A stretch of 6,204 nucleotides of DNA from Methanosarcina sp. (GCA_013330315.1 DUIO01000084.1:6213-12416), one strand, 5' to 3'; positions 1 through 5,387 are shown, numbered from the stretch's first letter. Notes: generated by a model not told the origin, from the letters alone. Numbers and translations are program-made.

Positions 1-440
1 GAAACTTCCCTCGAAAGCACTATCCTTTCGATTCCCAGTTCCTTTGCAAATTTGACTCCTTCGCTGTTGTGCAGGGTCATCTGTGTGCTTGCATGAAGGG
101 GAAGGTCAGGCAGGTATTTCCCGGAAAGGGAAATAAGCCCGAGGTCCTGGATTATAATCGCGTCAACCCCAATTTCTCTCAAGCGGGAGAGGAGCATAAG
201 GGCGTTTTCCATTTCTCCTTCCTTAAGCAGGGTGTTTACGGTTACGTATATTTTCACGCCTCTGAGATGGGCATAGTCTATAGCTTTTTCAAGTTCCTCT
301 TCCGAGAAATTAGATGCATATCCCCGGGCACTGAAAGCCCTGGCTCCGAGGTACACGGCATCGGCTCCGTTTTCTACGGCTGCTATCAGGGCTTCCATGC
401 CGCCGGCCGGAGCCAGCAGTTCGGGTCTTTCAGGTTTCAT
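1..440 (-). CDS. Peptidase U32 family protein, N-terminal part (cut by window edge)
   Basis: Reading the minus strand from the ATG at 440-438 gives 146 open codons to the window edge, starting MKPERPELLAPAGG. The N-terminus has the family's hallmark ELLAPAGG at residues 7-14, then ENGADAVYLG (23-32), a Y/F-rich stretch with an NFSEEEL helix start, a VKIYVTVNT strand (62-70) and LHASTQMTLHN (115-125), the pattern of the TIM-barrel half of U32 proteins. The family's Cys motif would lie downstream, outside the window. Known relatives include collagenase-like PrtC and the RNA-modification proteins RlhA and TrhP, so 'peptidase' is a family label and an RNA hydroxylation role is equally possible. 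The start is supported by an in-frame TAA nine bases upstream; an adjacent TTG is the only alternative. No convincing Shine-Dalgarno site precedes it. It is divergent from the NmrA-like gene at 628. Family assignment is firm, the exact function is not. Confidence 0.9.
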   Translation of the reverse strand, partial: MKPERPELLAPAGGMEALIAAVENGADAVYLGARAFSARGYASNFSEEELEKAIDYAHLRGVKIYVTVNTLLKEGEMENALMLLSRLREIGVDAIIIQDLGLISLSGKYLPDLPLHASTQMTLHNSEGVKFAKELGIERIVLSREV

Positions 441-463
441 CAAATGGGATTACTGAGTATGCT

Positions 464-473
464 CTTAATTAAG
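464..473 (-). promoter_or_regulatory. Possible TATA box of the U32 gene, also a 10-bp palindrome
   Basis: The self-complementary sequence CTTAATTAAG is centred about 28 bases upstream of the U32 ATG. In archaea a TATA box sits about 25-30 bases before the transcription start, so this position would give a leaderless or nearly leaderless mRNA, which agrees with the lack of a Shine-Dalgarno site. A second AT-rich candidate lies further upstream near 505-520. This is inferred from position and composition only. Confidence 0.35.
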
Positions 474-532
474 TTTTGGCATTTTTTATCTTCCTGCGGA
501 ACCTGATTATTAATTATTTATGTAAAAAGTTA

Positions 533-557
533 CTTAATAACAAGTAGCTTAATAACA
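533..557. repeat. Pair of 10-bp direct repeats in a divergent promoter region
   Basis: CTTAATAACA occurs exactly at 533-542 and 548-557, a period of 15 bp. The first copy lies inside an imperfect palindrome, GTTACTTAATAAC at 530-542. The repeats sit between the divergent U32 and NmrA-like genes, upstream of the likely TATA box of the latter. A regulator binding site is a reasonable guess. Confidence 0.5.
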
Positions 558-576
558 GGCCGAAGGTAAACAACCC

Positions 577-584
577 TTATTAAT
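577..584 (+). promoter_or_regulatory. Candidate TATA box of the NmrA-like gene
   Basis: TTATTAAT lies about 47 bases before the ATG at 628. Adding the usual 25 or so bases places transcription start near 606, giving a leader of about 22 nt that contains the ribosome binding site at 616-622. The spacing is consistent, but the box is a weak match to the archaeal consensus. Confidence 0.35.
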
Positions 585-615
585 TTGTCAAACTTTACCC
601 TAAATTTGCAAGGCT

Positions 616-622
616 GGAAGGT
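616..622 (+). promoter_or_regulatory. Ribosome binding site of the NmrA-like gene
   Basis: GGAAGGT, complementary to the 3' end of 16S rRNA with one mismatch, ends five bases before the ATG at 628 and supports that start. Confidence 0.6.
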
Positions 623-627
623 ATAAA

Positions 628-1491
628 ATGAATATAATATTAGGGGCAACAGGACAGATAGGTTCAATGCTTGTTGATAATCTTCTAAGAAAAGGCCAGC
701 CCGTAAGGGTCGTTATTCGAAACCATCTTAAGGCGCAGGAATTCAAAAATAAGGGCGTAGAGGTCAGGCTCGCAGATTATTTTGATGTAAAAGCCTTAAA
801 AATAGCTTTTCAGGGAGGAAGCTCGGTTTTCCTATTAACACCTGAAAACCCCAGGTCTGAAAATTTTATAGACGAAATTGATACAATTCTAAGCAACTAC
901 AAAGAGGCTATCTTATCATCCGGGGTTACTAAAATTGTTTGTTTATCTTCTATGGGAGCACAGCACGAGTCCGGGACAGGCAATCTGGTGGCATCTTATA
1001 TGCTGGAACATGCGTTCTCGGATCTTGAAGTCGAACAGACCTTTATTCGACCTGCTTATTATTTCAGTAACTGGCTCGGATATGTAGAACTGGTCAAGGA
1101 ACATGGAATCTTGCCAACTTTTTTCCCTCCTGAGATGGAGTTACCTATGATCGCTCCGCCAGATGTTGCTGAATTTTTATCAGACATGATGATTTGTAAA
1201 GCTCAGCAGGAAAGAATATATGAGATTACCGGACCCGAAAATTACAGTTCTTTAGATATAGTGAAAATATTTGAAGATGTATTGCATAAAAGCGTTATTT
1301 TACAGCAAATACCACCAGAGGAATGGGAAAGTTCTCTGATGCAGGCAGGGTTTTCAAAAGATGGAACGAAAAATCTTATGCTTATGACAAAAGCAGTTAT
1401 CGATAGAAAAACTAAAGACGAAACAGTTACTCGGATTTGTTTGCCTACCGATTTCAAGGAATATCTGGAAAATGCTATAGATACTGTATAA
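628..1491 (+). CDS. NmrA-like family NAD(P)-binding protein (atypical short-chain dehydrogenase)
   Basis: The 287-aa product has a Rossmann fold. The dinucleotide loop GATGQIG is at residues 6-12, directly after the first strand, and VVIRN (28-32) supplies an Arg at the position that often favours NADP(H). LADYFD (48-53) matches the Asp that contacts adenine. IVCLSSMGA (103-111) is the strand carrying the usual active-site Ser, but the YxxxK pair of classical SDRs is not evident, as in NmrA, HSCARG and QOR2-type proteins. TFIRPAYYFSN (138-148), APPDVAEF (176-183) and YEITGPE (198-204) are typical C-half landmarks. Length is normal for the family. Members act as redox sensors, quinone or azo reductases or isomerases, and the substrate here cannot be told. 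There is no signal peptide or membrane segment. It is divergent from the U32 gene and convergent with the gene at 1701-2102, so it is probably transcribed alone. Confidence 0.88.
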   Translation: MNIILGATGQIGSMLVDNLLRKGQPVRVVIRNHLKAQEFKNKGVEVRLADYFDVKALKIAFQGGSSVFLLTPENPRSENFIDEIDTILSNYKEAILSSGVTKIVCLSSMGAQHESGTGNLVASYMLEHAFSDLEVEQTFIRPAYYFSNWLGYVELVKEHGILPTFFPPEMELPMIAPPDVAEFLSDMMICKAQQERIYEITGPENYSSLDIVKIFEDVLHKSVILQQIPPEEWESSLMQAGFSKDGTKNLMLMTKAVIDRKTKDETVTRICLPTDFKEYLENAIDTV

Positions 1492-1544
1492 CCTGTTTTA
1501 TTGAGGACTATTTAATGATTGCTTATTAAAATACTGCTTAAAGG

Positions 1545-1550
1545 TTTTTT
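1545..1550 (+). terminator. Possible oligo-T terminator after the NmrA-like gene
   Basis: A run of six T follows the NmrA-like stop codon by about 53 bases. Archaeal RNA polymerase can terminate at T-runs without a hairpin. The evidence is only position and composition. Confidence 0.35.
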
Positions 1551-1559
1551 AAAATATAA
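1549..1559 (+). promoter_or_regulatory. TATA-like box with no downstream gene
   Basis: The stretch TTAAAATATAA resembles an archaeal TATA box on the plus strand. It would place a start near 1580-1585, inside or next to the hairpin at 1575-1602, yet no plus-strand gene follows. It may be chance AT-richness or the promoter of a small RNA. Confidence 0.25.
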
Positions 1560-1574
1560 GTGTAACCGGGTAAA

Positions 1575-1602
1575 TTAGCAGAGCAAAAAGGTGCTCTGCT
1601 AA
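1575..1602. other. Perfect inverted repeat (10-bp stem, 8-nt loop) between convergent genes
   Basis: TTAGCAGAGC at 1575-1584 pairs exactly with GCTCTGCTAA at 1593-1602 around the loop AAAAAGGT. It stands between the 3' ends of the NmrA-like gene and the minus-strand gene at 1701. Seven-base direct repeats TGTAACC at 1561-1567 and 1614-1620 bracket it. It could be a bidirectional terminator or transcript-end structure, or part of a small RNA; no T-run follows the stem directly on either strand. Confidence 0.6.
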
Positions 1603-1668
1603 AGAAGATTAGATGTAACCAGCGGTTGTGGCGGAGCCAGAACAATAAAAGGGGTTATAAATTGTTTT

Positions 1669-1682
1669 CGGACAAAAACCCG
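1669..1682 (-). terminator. Possible T-run terminator after the 133-aa gene
   Basis: On the minus strand CGGGTTTTTGTCCG begins about 19 bases after the stop codon of the gene ending at 1701. It has five T and short flanking complementary GC bases. It is weak, and the larger hairpin further on is an alternative transcript end. Confidence 0.3.
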
Positions 1683-1700
1683 AGAAGGATTTCCTCCGGT

Positions 1701-2102
1701 TTACGCCTTTGGCCCGATTATCCAGGTCACAATCCTGTCGTTTTCTTTATCCTTTGAGGTTTCGCAAATCACTTTCCCGTCATGCATATGGGATTCGCAG
1801 GAATAGCTGACTTTGTCCTGCTGTCCGACGTATTTAAAGTGTATCTTGAAGTACCCTTCCGAGCATCCTATGCCGTATTTAATCCAGCCTTCTATATCTG
1901 CTCCACCCTCACAGCTTCCTTCGCATGCAATGAGCTCAAAGCTCTTTTCTTCATAGGACTCAACTTTTTCCGGAGCCGTGTGGCCTTTTTTATATTTCCC
2001 TTTCTCGATTCTCTGAGCCTGAAGCACAAAATTTTCCTCGGTATTGTTCAGGATCTTCAACTGCAGACCTTCAAGAGCTTCCATAGTTTGTGTTTCTGAC
2101 AT
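1701..2102 (-). CDS. Hypothetical protein, possibly aegerolysin-like beta-sandwich
   Basis: The 133-aa product begins MSETQTMEAL. I do not recognise it as a named family. It has no signal peptide or membrane segment and carries five Cys (60, 64, 80, 102, 113). The composition and alternating strand pattern suggest an all-beta fold: LQLKILNN (13-20), IEKGKY (32-37), SFELIACEGS (54-63), GWIKYGIG (72-79), YFKIHFKYVG (84-93), IVTWIIG (124-130). The order of an N-terminal 'I-N' strand, a GKY segment, a Cys/Gly-rich turn before a second GW segment and a strand similar to a 'W-D-P-x-G' region loosely recalls aegerolysins (about 130-140 aa, single-domain membrane-lipid-binding proteins). That is pattern recognition only and identity is low. 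The ATG at 2102 is preceded by a weak GGGGT site; Met7 is an alternative start. The gene stands alone, convergent with the NmrA-like gene. Its codon use and open frame make it a believable gene; an overlapping plus-strand frame looks like a shadow. Confidence 0.75.
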   Translation of the reverse strand: MSETQTMEALEGLQLKILNNTEENFVLQAQRIEKGKYKKGHTAPEKVESYEEKSFELIACEGSCEGGADIEGWIKYGIGCSEGYFKIHFKYVGQQDKVSYSCESHMHDGKVICETSKDKENDRIVTWIIGPKA

Positions 2103-2294
2103 ATTCTATACCCCGATAAATAAAGAATTCAAATAATTCAGATAAGAGATTGCCTCTAATAAATAAAAAAGTATCTCAAAATATCCGAAAGTTAATATAA
2201 TAATAGAGGGAAGAAAATTTGAAAGAAAAGATGTTTTATAAATGAATTTTTAACTAAAGTTTTGAAATTAAGATTCCAGAAAGCCCTGGTAATC

Positions 2295-2312
2295 CCTGAA
2301 AAAAATTTCAGG
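2295..2312 (-). terminator. Hairpin with T-rich arm after the mazG-like gene
   Basis: CCTGAAA (2295-2301) and TTTCAGG (2306-2312) form a 7-bp stem with an A4 loop. Read on the minus strand the structure contains seven consecutive T and begins 22 bases after the stop codon of the gene at 2335-2622. Position and T content fit a transcription terminator. The rest of the 2103-2334 gap is AT-rich, with several TATA-like stretches (for example around 2233-2242) that could serve the gene at 1701-2102. Confidence 0.5.
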
Positions 2313-2334
2313 AAGATCTAGTAGGTGAGCATGT

Positions 2335-2622
2335 TCAGTCAGTGCAGATGCAGGGCTTTTGTCTGCAGGTAGGGCAGACCCCGGGATACTTTTTAAGGAA
2401 TGCCTCTTCCAGGTTGACTCCATAAAGGTTGGCAAGGGCTCCTATCCAGGCAAAGCAGTCCGCTAGCTCTTCTTCTATGTTTTCAGGCTCTTCTCTGCGA
2501 ATGGCTTCGGCAAGTTCTCCTATCTCCTCAACCAGCCAGAGCATTGTAGCCTTTCCTCCCCGCTTTATATCGTTGTGGGCATAAAGTTCGTACATAACTT
2601 TCTGGAATTCGGAAATTTCCAT
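2335..2622 (-). CDS. MazG-like nucleotide pyrophosphohydrolase with C-terminal Cys cluster
   Basis: The 95-aa product has the all-alpha MazG fold signature: EEIGE at residues 32-36 and EELAD at 51-55, giving the ExxE and ExxD acidic residues that bind Mg2+ in nucleoside triphosphate pyrophosphohydrolases. Such proteins hydrolyse (d)NTPs to the monophosphate and pyrophosphate and are thought to clean the nucleotide pool; the preferred nucleotide cannot be told. After the helical core comes CPTCRQKPCIC (83-93), four Cys spaced CxxC-x4-CxC, a likely metal-binding tail not found in minimal MazG domains. There is no HisE signature that would tie it to histidine synthesis, despite hisF being next door upstream. 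The start is well supported by GAGGAG (2630-2635) seven bases upstream. It lies on the same strand as hisF but 338 bases away, so it probably has its own promoter. Confidence 0.88.
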   Translation of the reverse strand: MEISEFQKVMYELYAHNDIKRGGKATMLWLVEEIGELAEAIRREEPENIEEELADCFAWIGALANLYGVNLEEAFLKKYPGVCPTCRQKPCICTD

Positions 2623-2629
2623 ATCCTTT

Positions 2630-2635
2630 CTCCTC
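2630..2635 (-). promoter_or_regulatory. Ribosome binding site of the mazG-like gene
   Basis: On the minus strand GAGGAG ends seven bases before the ATG at 2622. It is the clearest Shine-Dalgarno site in the window and fixes the start. Confidence 0.65.
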
Positions 2636-2664
2636 TGTCAACTTTATCTACCAATGTGCGCTAT

Positions 2665-2673
2665 CTTTTATTC
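2665..2673 (-). promoter_or_regulatory. Candidate TATA box of the mazG-like gene
   Basis: The minus-strand sequence GAATAAAAG lies about 47 bases before the ATG. It predicts a start near 2643 and a leader of about 20 nt that includes the ribosome binding site. This is inference from spacing. Confidence 0.35.
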
Positions 2674-2686
2674 GACTATTTTTTTG

Positions 2687-2747
2687 TTAGGGTCTGTTTT
2701 ATTCATTTTTAGGGCCGTTTTTTAAGGTCTGTTCTTGTTAAGATCTG
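2687..2747. repeat. Cluster of degenerate TTARGGTCTGTT repeats upstream of the mazG-like gene
   Basis: Related units begin at 2687 (TTAGGGTCTGTTTT), 2709 (TTAGGGCCGTTTTT) and 2722 (TTAAGGTCTGTTCT), with a shorter one at 2738 (TTAAGATCTG). Spacing is irregular (22, 13 and 16 bp). They lie just upstream of the proposed TATA box of the mazG-like gene. They could be regulator sites or a decayed duplication. The remainder of the 338-base gap (2623-2960) shows no gene. Confidence 0.4.
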
Positions 2748-2830
2748 AAAGGATATACCTGGATAAGCACCTATCTGAAAAATGTCCCTGCTGGATAAAT
2801 GTCTGCCCTGACAGAAATAAGCCCTGATAT

Positions 2831-2870
2831 TTCCGGTTCTAACAGAAGTTTGTTCGGACAAGCCCCGGAA
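2831..2870. other. Nested inverted repeat downstream of hisF
   Basis: TTCCGG (2831-2836) and CCGGAA (2865-2870) are complementary over a 28-base interval that holds a smaller hairpin, TTGT (2850-2853) with ACAA (2858-2861) around TCGG. It starts about 90 bases beyond the hisF stop on the minus strand. It may be part of the hisF transcript end or chance; no T-run follows. Confidence 0.3.
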
Positions 2871-2960
2871 TAATACTTCAAATAGACGTTCCGAATGACG
2901 CTATAAACAGGCACCCTGCATAGAGATTCCTATAACATTTCTGATGCTTTTCTCCGAAGC

Positions 2961-3782
2961 TCAGAGTCTTACAGGGATTTCTCTTTCTTTGAGATACTTT
3001 TTTACTTCATTTATTGAGTATTCGCCGAAGTGGAAGATACTTGCTGCAAGGGCAGCGTCAGCTTTTCCTTCTGAAAATCCTTCATAGATGTGCTGAGGGT
3101 TTCCCACGCCTCCTGAGGCAATAATAGGGACATCCAGTTCCTCTGAGAGCTTCCTGGTAATAGGCAGGTCGTATCCTGCACATGTGCCGTCCCTGTCCAT
3201 GCTTGTCAACAGGATTTCTCCGGAACCCAATTCTTCTGCCCTTCTTGCCCATTGTACTGCATCAATACCCGTAGCTTCCCTGCCTCCGTAGATTACGACT
3301 TCGTACCAGGCTGGAGTTCCGTCTTCCAGTTCAAGGACAGTTTTTCCAGGGTTGTTCTTTACATCCGTATTTCGTCTGCAGTCAATTGCAGTAACAATAC
3401 ACTGGGCTCCGAATATGTCGGAAGATTCCTTGATAAAATCAGGGTTTTTCACGGCCGAAGTGTTGACCGAAACCTTATCGGCGCCTGCCCTGAGGATCTG
3501 GCGGATAGCATCAATTGAACTGATCCCACCTCCCACGGTAAGGGGGATAAATACCTCATCTGCAGTCCTTTCTATCACATCGATCATGGTTTCCCTGCCG
3601 TGAGCTGAAGCCGTGATATCAAGAAAAACAAGCTCGTCTGCGCCGTCTTCATTATAACGCTTGGCGAGCTCCACGGGGTCTCCGGCCTCTTTCAGGTCCA
3701 CAAACTCCACACCCTTAACAACACATCCTCCTGCCCTGTCAAGGGTTACGTCAAGGCATGGTATGATTCTTTTGGTGAGCAT
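2961..3782 (-). CDS. hisF: Imidazole glycerol phosphate synthase, cyclase subunit HisF
   Basis: HisF pairs with the glutaminase HisH and uses ammonia to turn PRFAR into imidazole glycerol phosphate and AICAR, linking histidine and purine synthesis in the cytoplasm. The 273-aa product is a (beta-alpha)8 barrel. Catalytic Asp11 is in RIIPCLDV (5-12) and the second catalytic Asp is D134 in VTAID (130-134). Phosphate-binding loops are seen at TVGGGIS (82-88), TSMDRDGT (193-200) and IASGGVGN (221-228). Residues 136-165 include a charged insertion between the half-barrels that makes the protein longer than the usual 250-258 aa. All key residues are present. An in-frame TAG lies directly before the ATG and no Shine-Dalgarno site is visible, so translation may be leaderless. 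No other his gene is in the window, consistent with scattered his genes in methanogens. Confidence 0.97.
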   Translation of the reverse strand: MLTKRIIPCLDVTLDRAGGCVVKGVEFVDLKEAGDPVELAKRYNEDGADELVFLDITASAHGRETMIDVIERTADEVFIPLTVGGGISSIDAIRQILRAGADKVSVNTSAVKNPDFIKESSDIFGAQCIVTAIDCRRNTDVKNNPGKTVLELEDGTPAWYEVVIYGGREATGIDAVQWARRAEELGSGEILLTSMDRDGTCAGYDLPITRKLSEELDVPIIASGGVGNPQHIYEGFSEGKADAALAASIFHFGEYSINEVKKYLKEREIPVRL

Positions 3783-3805
3783 CTAAGGGATAATGAAGTT
3801 AACTG

Positions 3806-3814
3806 TTATTAAAA
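3806..3814 (-). promoter_or_regulatory. TATA box of hisF, fitting a leaderless transcript
   Basis: The minus-strand sequence TTTTAATAA is centred about 28 bases upstream of the A of the hisF ATG. Together with the missing Shine-Dalgarno site and the stop codon abutting the ATG, this suggests that transcription starts at or next to the start codon. Confidence 0.45.
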
Positions 3815-3826
3815 GCTTATCGAAAA

Positions 3827-3869
3827 TATGCCTGGAGAAATTATCCGGAATAAATTATGCCTGGAGAAA
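3827..3869. repeat. Exact 14-bp direct repeat, with a degenerate middle copy, upstream of hisF
   Basis: TATGCCTGGAGAAA is present exactly at 3827-3840 and 3856-3869 (period 29). The 14 bases directly after the first copy, TTATCCGGAATAAA, share eight positions with it and may be a decayed third unit. The array starts just upstream of the proposed hisF TATA box, about 45-88 bases before the ATG, where archaeal regulators commonly bind. Function is inferred. Confidence 0.6.
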
Positions 3870-3891
3870 CCTCTCAAAGGCTCTTAAAATT

Positions 3892-3913
3892 CAAATAGTT
3901 CCCAAATAGTTCC
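3892..3913. repeat. Perfect 11-bp tandem repeat upstream of hisF
   Basis: CAAATAGTTCC occurs twice back to back (3892-3902 and 3903-3913). The 11-bp period is about one DNA helical turn, so both copies present the same face. It lies about 110-130 bases upstream of the hisF ATG. It may be an operator or a slippage duplication. Confidence 0.6.
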
Positions 3914-3997
3914 TGCAATTAGATAATGAACAACTATAATTTTAAAAATTTTACCGTAAACTTTTTCCGAAATTTGGGTACATTTTTTCCTGCGAAA

Positions 3998-4015
3998 CTT
4001 AATCAATTGATTAAG
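3998..4015. promoter_or_regulatory. Perfect 18-bp palindrome in the hisF-glycosyltransferase gap
   Basis: CTTAATCAATTGATTAAG is fully self-complementary with no spacer, the form expected of a site for a dimeric helix-turn-helix protein. It is 216 bases upstream of hisF and 120 bases beyond the stop of the glycosyltransferase gene. The 352-base gap 3783-4134 otherwise contains AT-rich stretches and the repeats listed separately; no gene was found in it. Confidence 0.5.
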
Positions 4016-4134
4016 AAATAAAATATGATGCCCTCTTTGATTGAAGTTGCATTTCATTATAGAACTAATTTTTTTATTAAATATTGAGATTTAGGGAACA
4101 CTTTCAGGTTTTGAACAAGATACAAAAATTATAG

Positions 4135-5349
4135 TCAAATAATATCGTTACATATGTCCAGAATTTTTCTTGTAACCCTTTCCCAACTATGATTTTCTAA
4201 AACGTATTTGCGGCCCCTTTCCCCCATAAGATTCCTCTTTTTTTCATCAAGAATTAATTCTACTACAGCGTTTGCAAGTTCATCTGGATTCTCAGGACTG
4301 ACAGAAATACCTCCCCCAGATAATTCAAGCAAATCTTTAACACCAGGGATGCTGCTTGCTACTATTGGCTTACCACAGGCAAAGTACTCATATGTTTTCA
4401 ATGCTGAGAGTCCTATTTTTACATTCCTCTCTTTAACAAAAGGAGCAACACAGATATCTGACGCGTTAATGTAAAGTGGAACGTTTTCGTAAGGAACATT
4501 TCCAGTAAAGATGAATTTATCCAGAAGCCCTAATTCCGAAGTTATTTCCAGCAGCTTACTCTTCATAATGCCGTCCCCAACAACAAGAAAACGGGTGTTT
4601 GGATATTTTTCCAGAATGATACGTGAAGCATAAATCAGGAACTCAACTCCCTGCCAGGCTGCAAGATGCCCGACAAAGCACACATATTTCTTTGATTTTT
4701 CCAGTCTTAATTCTGCTTTTACACTTTCCTGGTCCATAGGCTTGAATAAATCAGTGTTTGCTCCATTGTTAATAACAAAGATTTTGTTCTCAGGAATAGA
4801 GTACAGCTTAATAAGTTCATCTTTGAGCCCATCAGTGACAGAAATGATTCTGTCAGAGTATTTGTAATTAAGTTTTTCTGATAAGAGTGCCAGATAGGAA
4901 AAAATCCTGTATGCGAAAGACACCGAATTAGTTACTTTTAACTCATCTATAACCAGCCCGTTTACTTCTACTACTGAAGGAATTTTCAAAACTTTGCAAA
5001 GAATTATGGGGAAAAACGGGAATGAATTCTGGCGAAGATAAAGTACGTCAGGCTTATTTTTTATAGAATAATATAGAAGGTAAAAAGAAAGCATAAATTC
5101 ATAAGAAGGCTGTATGAGATATTTATTGTCTATAACAGGCACATATTTTATTCCGGATAAGGTATGATTCACATTCTTCTGACCGGGAGCGAACATGATC
5201 AAATTTACATATTTTTTAAAATTGGTGAGAAGTTCAAGTATGTGAATGTTCGAACCGCACTTGGTATTGAAAGAGCCGTAATAAACTAGAAAAATATTAT
5301 TTACTTTTTTAAACATGCTGCCGTAACCAATATAGCAAAAGTAGTTCAT
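4135..5349 (-). CDS. Glycosyltransferase, GT4 (glycosyl transferases group 1) family
   Basis: The 404-aa product is a two-domain GT-B enzyme that probably transfers a sugar from a nucleotide sugar to a growing surface glycan on the cytoplasmic side of the membrane; donor and acceptor are unknown. The N-domain starts KKVNNIFLVYYGSF (14-27), with GSNIHILELL (32-41) in the acceptor-side loop. The C-domain shows VINNGANTDLFKP (192-204), FVGHLAAWQG (225-234), FLVVGDG (254-260), FTGNVPYENVP (281-291) and LKTYEYFACGKPIVAS (317-332). The second Glu of the family's EX7E motif is E321, while the first position is a Gly, as in the 'SPLKxxEYxAxGxP' variant. No membrane anchor is evident. Met12 (5316) would fit the family's N-terminus better, but neither start has a strong ribosome site; GGGAT lies upstream of 5349. 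The gene is AT-rich and is head to head with another glycosyltransferase. On the minus strand a short T-run at 4124-4128 follows the stop. Confidence 0.92.
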   Translation of the reverse strand: MNYFCYIGYGSMFKKVNNIFLVYYGSFNTKCGSNIHILELLTNFKKYVNLIMFAPGQKNVNHTLSGIKYVPVIDNKYLIQPSYEFMLSFYLLYYSIKNKPDVLYLRQNSFPFFPIILCKVLKIPSVVEVNGLVIDELKVTNSVSFAYRIFSYLALLSEKLNYKYSDRIISVTDGLKDELIKLYSIPENKIFVINNGANTDLFKPMDQESVKAELRLEKSKKYVCFVGHLAAWQGVEFLIYASRIILEKYPNTRFLVVGDGIMKSKLLEITSELGLLDKFIFTGNVPYENVPLYINASDICVAPFVKERNVKIGLSALKTYEYFACGKPIVASSIPGVKDLLELSGGGISVSPENPDELANAVVELILDEKKRNLMGERGRKYVLENHSWERVTRKILDICNDII

Positions 5350-5387
5350 TAGTTTATCCCATAAACTATTAGTTTATCCCACAAATT
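5348..5387. repeat. 20-bp tandem duplication with internal dyad at a glycosyltransferase start
   Basis: 5348-5367 and 5368-5387 match at 18 of 20 positions, including 14 exact leading bases ATTAGTTTATCCCA. The first copy contains a dyad, AGTTTAT (5351-5357) and ATAAACT (5361-5367) around CCC; the second copy has a decayed right arm. The first copy overlaps the ATG at 5349 by two bases. The array falls over or just after the start site predicted from TATA-like boxes at 5392-5401 or 5407-5416, a natural position for a repressor site. Confidence 0.6.

Noticed and set aside
69..506. Plus-strand open frame of 145 codons
   Set aside because: It is antisense to the U32 gene, whose protein matches its family strongly; the plus-strand product has no recognisable motif.
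1242..1457. Minus-strand open frame inside the NmrA-like gene
   Set aside because: It lies wholly within a well-supported gene on the other strand and shows no family features.
1782..2099. Plus-strand open frame of 105 codons antisense to the 133-aa protein
   Set aside because: The minus-strand frame has a more natural, charged soluble composition and its own start region; the plus-strand product is a Phe- and Leu-rich shadow.
3252..3603. Two overlapping plus-strand open frames inside hisF
   Set aside because: hisF is certain and these are antisense shadows.
2335..3782. A hisF-mazG operon with the MazG-like protein acting as HisE (phosphoribosyl-ATP pyrophosphatase)
   Set aside because: The genes are 338 bases apart with a separate likely promoter and ribosome site, and the small protein has MazG motifs plus a Cys tail rather than clear HisE features.
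3827..3869. CRISPR-like array
   Set aside because: Only two exact 14-bp copies are present with a 15-bp interval; repeats and spacers are too short and there are no cas genes.
4208..4474. Plus-strand open frame inside the glycosyltransferase gene
   Set aside because: It is antisense to the conserved C-domain motifs and has no independent support.
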